Below are positions 1 to 7,819 of a stretch of DNA of 64,000 nt, piece by piece (position 1 is the first letter of the stretch; every line of letters begins with the position of its first letter). The DNA is from JAGVPT01 sp049578505 (GTDB lineage Bacteria > Bacteroidota > Ignavibacteria > UBA10030 > UBA8401). The position numbers and the translations under genes were made by a program. The stretch covers positions 35,093 through 99,092 of the forward strand of contig JBAUMC010000086.1 in assembly GCA_049578505.1 (NCBI GenBank), read 5' to 3'. Under the pieces are notes generated by a model. The model was not told where the DNA came from. It worked only from the letters and a program-made list of their open reading frames with translations, and ran no database searches.

Positions 1-2
1 GC

Positions 3-1283
3 CGCTCGCTTCTGCTCGTAATCCCTAATCACGCCGTATCGGGTTCAAGCGCACTGAGTGCTATTCTGTTTGCCGCGCTCTTTATCGCTGCAAACGGCGC
101 TCTGCTGTTAGCGGGCGTCCTTTGCGGACTAAAAGTTTTCCGCAAGGAGATCTCTCGAAAACTGGTCTGGACGATCATCGCCCTTGTTCCGATACTATTT
201 TTTGGCGGACTTGTATACCGGGCAATTTCGGATACCGGACCGGGTGCGCAGTTTTTGGGTCTCCTCATTCGCCATACGAGCGATCAACCATTTGCGTCAA
301 TCCTGCTCCCCTTTCGTGCAATTGCAGATTCCGCTCTTGTTCCGTTTGGCGGATGGACTGTCGCGATGCCGGTTGGCTTTGTCCTTTGGGGAGGGGTGCT
401 AATTTGGAGCCAACGTAGATTGATGCGTTTCGCTCCCGCGATGTATGAATATGGAATTCACCTTGCTCAGGAGAATGCGCGGCGGAATGAAAGATTGAGA
501 AACCGATCGTTCAACGTAAAGGCATGGGCAAAGACAGGAAGAAGTAAAGAAGTGGTGGGAGTTGTCCACTCGTCATGGATGGACAAACGGTTTTCCGGCG
601 GTGCATTGGCTCTTTTCTGGAGAAACGCCGTTATGATGCGGCGTTCCAGTATTATGCTCGCGATAAAAGTAAATATAATTTTGATGGTAATTTTTTACGG
701 CGGGATCGTTGCACTCCATTTATGGAAGCCAGGTCTTGAAGAAGGGGGAATTGCTGCGCTCGGCGGTGTAGTTCAATTTCTTGTGATTTCTCTTTTTACT
801 ACGGCGTCCGTTGCATGGCTCACGGAGACGTTGAAGCGGTTTGAAATCCAGAAGCCGCTCCCCATAGCTCCGCGCCATGCCGTTCTCGCCGAGTTACTCC
901 CCATCGCAATACTCGTTTCGTGTTTGAGCCTTTTCGGCGCCGCTATTTTTATTGCCTTATTCCCACGTCAGGCAGGAATTTTCTTGCTCGGCTTCGTGAC
1001 GATTTCGTCCTCCTATTTGCTTATGAGCTGCCTCCTCTTTATTGTGCTTTTGTTTAATCCCGATCAGCACGATACGCTCCAGAGAATGCTCTTTGGAATA
1101 TACACCACGGTTGCGTTCTTGCTTGGATTCGCACCATCGGGCATGATGATCGCGCTTGGATTTTTGCTCCATTTTCAGTTGATTATGCAAGGTTTGATAG
1201 TCATTTCGGCAAACATTATTTGCGCCTCTGTGCTGGTCGTCTTTGCAGCCAAGAAATATGAATCGTTCAATCCGGTGGAATGA
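3..1283 (+). CDS. ABC-exporter-like multi-pass membrane protein, 5' end outside the window
   Basis: The reading frame is open to the left edge, so the gene begins before the window; the TTG near 255 is internal to it. The visible 426 residues hold two hydrophobic segments at the very start, a basic cytoplasmic stretch around residues 140-200 and then about six more membrane segments. A central segment (GGALALFWRNAVMMRRSS) resembles the putative ABC exporter permeases, in which an amphipathic stretch precedes the membrane domain. No ATP-binding partner is visible; it would have to lie upstream. The stop overlaps the purU start by four bases (ATGA), suggesting cotranscription. Family assignment is tentative; the membrane topology is clear. 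Confidence 0.6.
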   Translation, partial: RSLLLVIPNHAVSGSSALSAILFAALFIAANGALLLAGVLCGLKVFRKEISRKLVWTIIALVPILFFGGLVYRAISDTGPGAQFLGLLIRHTSDQPFASILLPFRAIADSALVPFGGWTVAMPVGFVLWGGVLIWSQRRLMRFAPAMYEYGIHLAQENARRNERLRNRSFNVKAWAKTGRSKEVVGVVHSSWMDKRFSGGALALFWRNAVMMRRSSIMLAIKVNIILMVIFYGGIVALHLWKPGLEEGGIAALGGVVQFLVISLFTTASVAWLTETLKRFEIQKPLPIAPRHAVLAELLPIAILVSCLSLFGAAIFIALFPRQAGIFLLGFVTISSSYLLMSCLLFIVLLFNPDQHDTLQRMLFGIYTTVAFLLGFAPSGMMIALGFLLHFQLIMQGLIVISANIICASVLVVFAAKKYESFNPVE

Positions 1284-2173
1284 CACCCGCTCACAAACAC
1301 GATAGACCAATGTCTGACAAAGAACTTACAGCAACGCTCCTCTTATCATGCCCTGACAGAAAGGGATTGGTTTCACTGATATCAAATTTCATCTTCGAGC
1401 GAGGCGGGAACATTCTTGACCTGGATGAGCATGTGAACGCACAAGAACAGCGCTTTTTCCTACGCGTTGCCTGGGATATGAAAGACTTCAGCGTTAACCC
1501 GGACCGCCTCGATGAAGCGTTTCTCCCGATGGCAAGAGAATTTCGAGCTGAATGGTCTATTCGGCTTAATCGCAACAGGCACAGACTCGCAATTTTTGTC
1601 TCAAAATACGATCACTGTCTTCAGGAAATTCTATGGCGTCACGATCTCGGTGAGTTTGATGCGGAAATTGCGCTCGTAATCTCAAACCATCCCGACCTCG
1701 GATTTCTCGCAGAGCGATATAATCTCCCCTTTCATGTCTTTCCGATTACGCAGGAAAATAAAGCCTCTCAGGAGACACGGGAGATCGCTCTCCTCGAAAA
1801 AAATAATGTCGACACGATTGTCCTGGCCCGCTATATGCAAGTGCTGTCCCCGGCTTTCCTCGAAAAATACCCGAATAGAATCCTGAACATCCACCACTCA
1901 TTCTTACCGGCATTTGCTGGAAGCAATCCGTACAAGCAGGCATACGAGAGAGGTGTCAAGATCGTCGGTGCGACTAGCCACTACGTTACTGAACTTCTCG
2001 ACGAAGGCCCCATCATCGAACAAGATATTATACGGATTTCACACAAAGATTCGTTGGAAGATTTGATACGTAAAGGAAGAGACCTCGAGCGGCTTGTGCT
2101 TGCCCGCGGATTGCGCCTGCATCTCCAGGACCGCATCCTAGTCTATGGAGGGAAGACAATAGTGTTCGAGTGA
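1280..2173 (+). CDS. purU: Formyltetrahydrofolate deformylase
   Basis: Hydrolyses 10-formyltetrahydrofolate to tetrahydrofolate and formate, balancing one-carbon pools and feeding formate to purine synthesis. Residues about 16-95 form an ACT domain (TATLLLSCPDRKGLV). The C-terminal two thirds are a formyl transferase domain with the catalytic Asn and His in NIHHSFLPAF near residue 204 and the catalytic Asp in LDEGPII near residue 240. The total of 297 residues is slightly over the usual 280-290. The first ATG overlaps the previous stop; an ATG ten codons later (1310) just before the ACT domain is an equally good start. Confidence 0.93.
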   Translation: MTPAHKHDRPMSDKELTATLLLSCPDRKGLVSLISNFIFERGGNILDLDEHVNAQEQRFFLRVAWDMKDFSVNPDRLDEAFLPMAREFRAEWSIRLNRNRHRLAIFVSKYDHCLQEILWRHDLGEFDAEIALVISNHPDLGFLAERYNLPFHVFPITQENKASQETREIALLEKNNVDTIVLARYMQVLSPAFLEKYPNRILNIHHSFLPAFAGSNPYKQAYERGVKIVGATSHYVTELLDEGPIIEQDIIRISHKDSLEDLIRKGRDLERLVLARGLRLHLQDRILVYGGKTIVFE

Positions 2174-2215
2174 TACTATCGCTATTGTCCATCGAGAAAA
2201 TCCTATTCGCCCGGG

Positions 2216-3082
2216 CTACACAGCCAGCGCCTTCATCGTTCCTACAACCTCTCCGTAATATCCTCTTCCAAAGAGATTTAAGTGATTAAAAAGATGATAG
2301 AGCTTGTACAATTCTATCCTCTTCTTCCAGCCCGGCTTGAGAGGATAGACTTCATCGTATGCTGAATAAAATGAATCGCCAAAACCCCCGAAGAGCATAG
2401 TCATTGCAAGGTCTGCCTCGCGATGACCGTAATAAACTGCGGGGTCAATAATTGCCGGTATGTTCCCTTCAACGCAAAGGAAATTTCCGCCCCAGAGGTC
2501 TCCATGCAATAAAGCGGGAGGTTCGCCGTCATCGGGGATCAATTCGTCGAGACGGCGATCGAGTGCGGTATAAAGTCTGCGGAGTTCGGCGTCGACATAT
2601 CTGTTTTTTTCAGCGAGATGAAATTGAAACTGCAATCGGTAATTCTGGTAAAATTCCTTCCACGACGAACTGCGAGGCGTATTCTGTTGCGGGGTCGAAC
2701 CGATGTAGTTATTTTCTGCGAACCCGAATGACGACGATGTGCAGCGGTGAAGAGCTGCGAACTGCCTGCCGAACTCTGCAAAGAATGTTTTCCGGTTTGA
2801 TGGAGACGAAGAACGAAGGAATTCGATAATAAGGACGTTTTCTTCCACACATATAACCCTGGGAACCTTAACTGCATCCGCTTTTGCTAATTCCCTAAGC
2901 CCGTTTGCTTCTTTTGGAAACATGTCCTTCTGTTGGGGCGAAACCTTAACGAAGAGAATTTCCCCGTCCCCTAACGTCGCTTTCATTGCAGTCGAAATCG
3001 AACCGCCTCCAATCGGTGTAACGGAAGCGACCTCTCTCTTCAAGACATGTTCGAGAAGCGAGCTAACGTTTTCCATTATCAA
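2216..3082 (-). CDS. Fructosamine/ketosamine-3-kinase family protein
   Basis: A member of the fructosamine-3-kinase family, which phosphorylates sugar adducts on protein amines so that they fall off (deglycation). The kinase-like fold is marked by the catalytic-loop motif LLHGDLWGGNFL and the metal-binding IDPAVYYGHREADLAM. The length of 288 residues is normal for bacterial members, many of which prefer ribulosamines and erythrulosamines. Its start overlaps the end of the LMW phosphatase gene by 20 bases, so the two are translationally coupled. The pairing supports a deglycation role: the phosphatase could remove a phosphate from protein-bound ketosamine phosphates before the kinase acts. The physiological substrate is not shown by sequence. 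Confidence 0.88.
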   Translation of the reverse strand: MIMENVSSLLEHVLKREVASVTPIGGGSISTAMKATLGDGEILFVKVSPQQKDMFPKEANGLRELAKADAVKVPRVICVEENVLIIEFLRSSSPSNRKTFFAEFGRQFAALHRCTSSSFGFAENNYIGSTPQQNTPRSSSWKEFYQNYRLQFQFHLAEKNRYVDAELRRLYTALDRRLDELIPDDGEPPALLHGDLWGGNFLCVEGNIPAIIDPAVYYGHREADLAMTMLFGGFGDSFYSAYDEVYPLKPGWKKRIELYKLYHLFNHLNLFGRGYYGEVVGTMKALAV

Positions 3083-3536
3083 GCATTTTTAAAAGCCCAT
3101 CGCATGCATCTTCGAGAATATCTAGCACATGTTCGAACCCTTCAGGCCCCTCGTAGTAGGGATCGGGAACCTCTACGGCGGCTAATTTCTGACAATAATC
3201 GGTCATGAGCGAAAGCTTTGAATGGTATTTTTTTTCTTTATCCATCATTCGGAGATCTCGAAGGTTCTCTTTATCCATCGCAATGATCATGTCGAATTTT
3301 TCAAAATCGACGGCCGGGTTAAATTTTCGCGCCCGGCTCGTGAGTGGGTATCCCCGCTTGCCAGCGTGGGATCTCATTCGTGCATCGGGAAGAGAGCCGA
3401 TATGATACCCTGCAGTCCCGGCGGAGTCAACTTTGACCGCAAGTCCATCCGCTTTCTTCTCCATTATTCCTTCAGCTGCCGGAGACCGGCAGATGTTACC
3501 AAGACAAACAAAGAGTATTTTCTTTTCCGCGTCCAT
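3063..3536 (-). CDS. Low-molecular-weight protein tyrosine phosphatase family
   Basis: A 157-residue LMW-PTP. The phosphate-binding loop CLGNICRS sits at the N-terminus with nucleophile Cys11 and Arg17, and the general acid Asp is in DPYYEG near residue 123. Members hydrolyse phosphotyrosine, but those encoded beside fructosamine kinases (the LMW-PTP-A type) are known to act on phosphorylated ketosamines on proteins. It is the first gene of a two-gene operon with the kinase, which it overlaps. A 9-bp inverted repeat (3549-3557 and 3607-3615) lies upstream in the divergent region before the YciI gene. Confidence 0.92.
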   Translation of the reverse strand: MDAEKKILFVCLGNICRSPAAEGIMEKKADGLAVKVDSAGTAGYHIGSLPDARMRSHAGKRGYPLTSRARKFNPAVDFEKFDMIIAMDKENLRDLRMMDKEKKYHSKLSLMTDYCQKLAAVEVPDPYYEGPEGFEHVLDILEDACDGLLKMLDNGKR

Positions 3537-3627
3537 TAATATCTCCTAATCAAGCCGTTAATAAAAAGTCGCCATTTTTTCGCACTCTTTCAAGGATTTG
3601 GTTCACCGGCTTGATGCACAAACGGCG

Positions 3628-3642
3628 TGGCATTTATATTGC
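3628..3642 (+). promoter_or_regulatory. Candidate sigma-54 promoter before the YciI gene
   Basis: TGGCATTTATATTGC has the -24 GG (3629-3630) and -12 GC (3641-3642) exactly ten bases apart, with TGGCA and TTGC matching the consensus; two core positions differ. Transcription would start near 3654, about 97 bases before the YciI ATG. Sigma-54 (rpoN) is encoded in this window. A chance match is possible. Confidence 0.35.
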
Positions 3643-3750
3643 CGCAGATGAAAAACAATTAAAAAAAATACATACATTATATTGCGAACTCACAGACGGC
3701 CTGCATGACAAGGTTGTCAACTTTTTTACTCCACCTTAGCAAAACACAAT

Positions 3751-4029
3751 ATGAACTATTTTGTTTTGATTTACCATTTAGTCGACGATTATCTGCTGCT
3801 TAGAACGGCCCACCGGGAAGAGCATCTTCATCTATCAACGGAGGCAAATCGCCACGGCGACCTACTGCTGGCAGGAGCCTTTAGTAATCCGGCAGACCGA
3901 GCGCTTCTCATCTTTCGCGTGAAGGACAAAGCAATTATTGAAGAGTTTATTCGCAACGATCCTTACGTCGTGAATGGATTGGTGACAAGGTGGGAAATCC
4001 GGCCTTGGACGGTAGTTATTGGCAAGTAA
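3751..4029 (+). CDS. YciI family protein
   Basis: A 92-residue single-domain protein of the YciI-like, dimeric ferredoxin-like alpha/beta-barrel family. It has the N-terminal MNYFVLIY strand, a conserved histidine in the first helix (HREEHL), a GAFSNPADRALLIF segment and the closing NDPYVVNGLVTRWEIRPW. Members are small cytoplasmic proteins, some with suggested dehydrochlorinase-type or ligand-binding roles; the function here is unknown. It is a single gene, convergent with rmuC only 12 bases away. Confidence 0.85.
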   Translation: MNYFVLIYHLVDDYLLLRTAHREEHLHLSTEANRHGDLLLAGAFSNPADRALLIFRVKDKAIIEEFIRNDPYVVNGLVTRWEIRPWTVVIGK

Positions 4030-4041
4030 TCGTTGAAAATC

Positions 4042-5178
4042 TTACGGCAACAATTCCCCTTGAACTGGGGGGGGCAACGCCGCGGCAGAAGAATTCTTCA
4101 ACTTTTCTTCGAATGTATCGAGTTTGCGCGCCGCTTCGTCGTACTTGTTCTTCGCGTTGGTAAGATGCTTCCCCACGGTTTCAAACTCGTCGGCAAACCG
4201 CTGCAAATCCCCCTGAAGCCTTGCAAGATTTTGAATGATCTCTTTGGCGCTTTTCTCCACTTCCATCCCTTTGAATCCCAGAGCCAGAACATGAAGCTGT
4301 GCATAAAACGTATTCGGGGAAACGGAAAACACCCTTCGCTGGACTCCATAATTGTAAATGTTCGTCTCGTCGTCGTAATCATCGTTTTTGATAATCGTCT
4401 CGTAATAGATATTCTCAGCAGGGATGTACATTAATGCAAAATCGAAAGTTCCTTCGTCGGGTGCGATATATTTCTGCGCGATCGCATCGATATGCTTTTT
4501 GACATCGCTGACGAACACTTTGTAGGCAGATTTTTTCTCCGCTTCGTTTGGCGCTTCGACCATCTTCCTGAAATTTTCCAGTGGAAACTTTGAATCGATT
4601 GGAATGATGCCGTTCGCCGTTCGGACAATCGCATCGACGGTATTGCCGTTTCGAAAACGGTATTGGGTGGCATAGGACGACGCAGGAATGACCTGCTTAA
4701 GCAAGTCCTCAAGCATCGACTCGCCAAGTCCGCCCCGCAATTTCGGAGCCTTTAGCAAGCCTTCAAGTTGTGCCACACTTTCGCCGAGCTGTTTCATCTC
4801 TTCCGTCGCCTGCAGCAACTGGCCCTGGCTTTTCTGCAAGTCCCCGATCACTTTCGCGGCCGTATCGAGCCTCGTTCCGATCGTGCTTGTTTGCGCCGAA
4901 AGCTGCTGGTTCACCTGCTCTGTCGTCTTCTGAATCGACTGAGTCACAAGAGTAATCTGTTGATTCAAATTCTCCGACGTGGCCCGCATGCTTTGAAACA
5001 TCGTATCAGTTGCAGTTCTGAGGCTCTGCGAAACTTCACTTCTCAGCGACTCAATTTGCTGTTGCATCAATAACGACGATTGATCGTTCCCTGCCGGCCG
5101 TTCTCTCTGCTTTTTGAAAAGGAAGACCCCAATCAGGGCGGCAAGTATGACAACAAAAATAAGTGTTACAATCTCCAT
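4042..5178 (-). CDS. rmuC: DNA recombination protein RmuC
   Basis: A 378-residue RmuC homolog. An N-terminal membrane anchor (residues 3-22) is followed by a long coiled coil (about 30-140) rich in Gln, Ser and Thr. The conserved nuclease-like core begins at RGGLGESMLEDLLKQVIP and continues through IPIDSKFPLENF, with acidic and Lys residues of the PD-(D/E)XK type. Another predicted helical region closes the protein. RmuC is a membrane-tethered putative nuclease that limits inversion at short inverted repeats, which may matter in a chromosome so rich in them. It stands alone between convergent and tandem neighbours. Confidence 0.92.
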   Translation of the reverse strand: MEIVTLIFVVILAALIGVFLFKKQRERPAGNDQSSLLMQQQIESLRSEVSQSLRTATDTMFQSMRATSENLNQQITLVTQSIQKTTEQVNQQLSAQTSTIGTRLDTAAKVIGDLQKSQGQLLQATEEMKQLGESVAQLEGLLKAPKLRGGLGESMLEDLLKQVIPASSYATQYRFRNGNTVDAIVRTANGIIPIDSKFPLENFRKMVEAPNEAEKKSAYKVFVSDVKKHIDAIAQKYIAPDEGTFDFALMYIPAENIYYETIIKNDDYDDETNIYNYGVQRRVFSVSPNTFYAQLHVLALGFKGMEVEKSAKEIIQNLARLQGDLQRFADEFETVGKHLTNAKNKYDEAARKLDTFEEKLKNSSAAALPPPVQGELLP

Positions 5179-5208
5179 AAATTGAAACTAAGCCCCTCTC
5201 TTAACTTT

Positions 5209-5230
5209 GTTGATTGTTCATTGTTGATTG
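5209..5230. repeat. Three-unit heptamer tandem repeat
   Basis: Three near-identical 7-base units (GTTGATT, GTTCATT, GTTGATT) sit immediately before the stop codon of the acyltransferase gene, in the short gap to rmuC. It is probably a slippage product of no known function. Confidence 0.5.
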
Positions 5231-5231
5231 A

Positions 5232-6407
5232 TCAATACGGTTTCGTGAAAAATACAAACAGAACCACTGCAAGAATCGAATATTGAAGCACTCGCGCATA
5301 CAACATACTCTTTTTCTTCAATGAATTCCAGATATACGCACTCCCCGCCATCGCCCCGATGAGAAGAACCGCCATCATCGCAACTTCGGGAACGGAACGC
5401 GTTGCCCCGATGATGATTGCCAGACTATCACCTTTGATAAATAACCCATAGATGACCAATAAGTGTCCGGTGTAAGTTACCAACGATTCCGACCCAAGGA
5501 GACTGACGATCGATTTCCCCGAATGAGCCACGTGTTCCCACCACCAGAGTGTTGAGAGAATCATCAAAACCACACCAAGGCGTATAAACAAAAATTCCGG
5601 GCTCGCAGTCCAATAATCATGCGGAGGAAAAATCATCAACGGCTGAAGATTTGAGGCAATCGAAAGGACGATGAGTGCGATCCCCGCGGCAAAGATACCG
5701 TTAAAGAATTTTCCTTCCGGTATCGATTCCCTGCAAAAAATAAAAAGCTGCCCGGTCACGCCTCCGAACAGTACAAAACTCATCCATGGAAAGATCGGGA
5801 AAAGCGAATCATGTATTGAATTAATGTAGGTGGAAAAGGGGAGCGATAGTATCCCATCGACGTTTTTCGTCGACATATACGGAGTAGTAAATGCAACAGC
5901 AAATCCGACAACGCAAAGCCAAATAAAAAAAAGGCGCTGAGTTTTCATGATCAGAACCAGCAATAGCATGAGCAGCAGCGAAACCGCAATGCACTGAAGA
6001 ACGTCTACCGGCCAAAACGAATTCCACTCGTTCCAACCGATAAGAAAAGCGAGCTTGTGAAACGAAAAAAATGGAAGATGCAACGCGTAGCCAACCACCC
6101 AGATTTGAAGAATGCGGCCGCACTGCTTCCAGAAGATACTGTTGAACGAGAGATAATCGTTCCATTTTCGCTGTCCGACGATGGCAAACGCATAACCCGC
6201 AACAAACAAAAACGACGGAGCCACAATCCCGTTGATGAAATTCAGCGTCCCAAACCAAGGTGCGAGTCGAATCGCAGGGATGAGAAACGCGTTGGTGACA
6301 TGCGTTTCAATCATTACCAGCACTGCCCAGCCTCGGAGCAAGTCGATATAAACGTACCGTGGCTTCGACAATGGCTGAGAAATAGTCCGATTATTCGGTT
6401 GAGACAT
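5232..6407 (-). CDS. DUF1624/HGSNAT-like multi-pass acyltransferase
   Basis: A 391-residue integral membrane protein with about ten to eleven hydrophobic segments. The first begins with RYVYIDLLRGWAVLVMIETH, the signature of the DUF1624 / heparan-alpha-glucosaminide N-acetyltransferase group, in which a membrane His and the Asp-Leu-x-Arg-Gly motif take part in acyl transfer across the membrane. Such proteins usually modify cell-envelope sugars; the donor and acceptor here are unknown. The gene lies 72 bases downstream of kbl on the same strand, with no obvious functional link. Confidence 0.78.
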   Translation of the reverse strand: MSQPNNRTISQPLSKPRYVYIDLLRGWAVLVMIETHVTNAFLIPAIRLAPWFGTLNFINGIVAPSFLFVAGYAFAIVGQRKWNDYLSFNSIFWKQCGRILQIWVVGYALHLPFFSFHKLAFLIGWNEWNSFWPVDVLQCIAVSLLLMLLLVLIMKTQRLFFIWLCVVGFAVAFTTPYMSTKNVDGILSLPFSTYINSIHDSLFPIFPWMSFVLFGGVTGQLFIFCRESIPEGKFFNGIFAAGIALIVLSIASNLQPLMIFPPHDYWTASPEFLFIRLGVVLMILSTLWWWEHVAHSGKSIVSLLGSESLVTYTGHLLVIYGLFIKGDSLAIIIGATRSVPEVAMMAVLLIGAMAGSAYIWNSLKKKSMLYARVLQYSILAVVLFVFFTKPY

Positions 6408-6479
6408 TACGAGTTTGCAGAGAGGAATGAGGGAATGGATCCGTCTTTAACACGATGGCAAACATGTACTGAAAATGCG

Positions 6480-7694
6480 TCAAATCACTTTCAACTTTTT
6501 CCCAACCGATTCAAATGCATCGAGCGCCTTGTCAATCTCTTTTTTCGAAAGAGCGGCCGAAACCTGAGCCCGGAGCCGGGCTTCTCCCTTCGGGACAACA
6601 GGGAACCACAGGCCTTTGATATAGACTCCGGCCTTCAGCATTGCAGCGCTCATATCCTGTGCAAGCGATGCCTCACCTACCATGATCGGCACTATCGGGT
6701 GGTCACCATCGATAATTTTGAACCCCAGCGCTTTGATTTCTTTTCTAAAGTAGGCGGTGTTCTCGTGCAACCGCCGGACAATTGATTTATCCTTTGTCAT
6801 CAGGTCAAAAGCCGCCAGGCACGCACAAACTATCGAAGGAGGGAGTGAATTCGAGAATGTGTACGGACGTGATTTTTGACGAAGGTATGCGATGAGTTCT
6901 CGTCTCCCACTGACATACCCTCCTGCCGCACCGCCAATTGCCTTCCCAAGCGTACCGGAGATGACATCCACTTTTCCAAGCAAACCAAAATGATCAGGTG
7001 TCCCCCTCCCCGATTTTCCGCACACCCCGATCGCGTGCGAATCATCGACGAATACAATTGCCTCGTGCCGGTGTGCAACCTCTACGAGTCTGTCAAGCGG
7101 GGCCAGATCGCCCTCCATACTGAATACTCCGTCAGTTGCAACGATGCGAAGTCTGTACCCTTTTTCCTTGTCTTCTTCGAGAAGTTGGTCGAGATGTGCA
7201 GGATCGGCATGATTGTAAATTTTTTTGTCGATCGTTTCTGGCTTGCAGAGACGCATGCCATCGATAATGCTGGCATGATTGAGCCTGTCTGTATAGATGG
7301 CATCCCGGTAATCCTCCACATCGAGCTTTTCATTTACAAGGCTTGCAAAAAACCCCTCGTTCGCCGCGAAACATGACGAAAACAGAATCGTATCCTCGGT
7401 GCCAACAAATTTCGATATCTTCTTTTCGAGTTCAAGATGAATCGTTTGCGTACCGCAAATAAACCTGACCGACGCTATCCCATAGCCATAGTTTTTAATC
7501 CCTTCGATGGCTGCTTTGCGGACGGCAGGATGATTCGACATACCGAGATAATTGTTCGACGCCATCATGATAACATTCTTTCCCTTAACTTTGACAACGC
7601 CGGCTTGCGCCGACTCAAGGGGAGTTTCATGCTTGAAGGTGTTAGCTTCGCGAATCCGCGACAGCTCAGACGTGACAAGTTCGATGTAATTCAT
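6480..7694 (-). CDS. kbl: Glycine C-acetyltransferase (2-amino-3-ketobutyrate CoA ligase)
   Basis: A PLP enzyme of the alpha-oxoamine synthase family that splits 2-amino-3-ketobutyrate with CoA into glycine and acetyl-CoA, the second step of threonine degradation. Visible motifs are NNYLGMSNHP, the cofactor-holding DDSHAIGVCGKSGRG and the Schiff-base lysine in SGTLGKAIGG near residue 243. The length of 404 residues is typical. The threonine dehydrogenase gene lies upstream on the same strand, so the two steps are encoded together. Related synthases (8-amino-7-oxononanoate, serine palmitoyltransferase) are less likely given that neighbour. Confidence 0.92.
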   Translation of the reverse strand: MNYIELVTSELSRIREANTFKHETPLESAQAGVVKVKGKNVIMMASNNYLGMSNHPAVRKAAIEGIKNYGYGIASVRFICGTQTIHLELEKKISKFVGTEDTILFSSCFAANEGFFASLVNEKLDVEDYRDAIYTDRLNHASIIDGMRLCKPETIDKKIYNHADPAHLDQLLEEDKEKGYRLRIVATDGVFSMEGDLAPLDRLVEVAHRHEAIVFVDDSHAIGVCGKSGRGTPDHFGLLGKVDVISGTLGKAIGGAAGGYVSGRRELIAYLRQKSRPYTFSNSLPPSIVCACLAAFDLMTKDKSIVRRLHENTAYFRKEIKALGFKIIDGDHPIVPIMVGEASLAQDMSAAMLKAGVYIKGLWFPVVPKGEARLRAQVSAALSKKEIDKALDAFESVGKKLKVI

Positions 7695-7737
7695 GGTTTC
7701 TCAGCTTGGATTGTTTGCACTTAGAAAGAATGTTTAA

Positions 7738-7812
7738 ACCGCCAAGACGCAAAGAACAAATTATGGGTCTCTTAAAATTAAATTAGATTTCCTTTCTTGG
7801 CGCCTTGGCGGT
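7738..7812. repeat. Intergenic inverted repeat, CCGCCAAGACGC family, copy 1
   Basis: Left arm ACCGCCAAGACGCAAAGAAC (7738-7757) pairs with TTTCTTGGCGCCTTGGCGGT (7793-7812) at 17 of 20 positions, around a 35-base AT-rich centre. A related copy lies at 32442-32495. It sits between tdh and kbl, so the hairpin would form in their shared transcript. Confidence 0.75.
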
Positions 7813-7819
7813 AAAAAAA

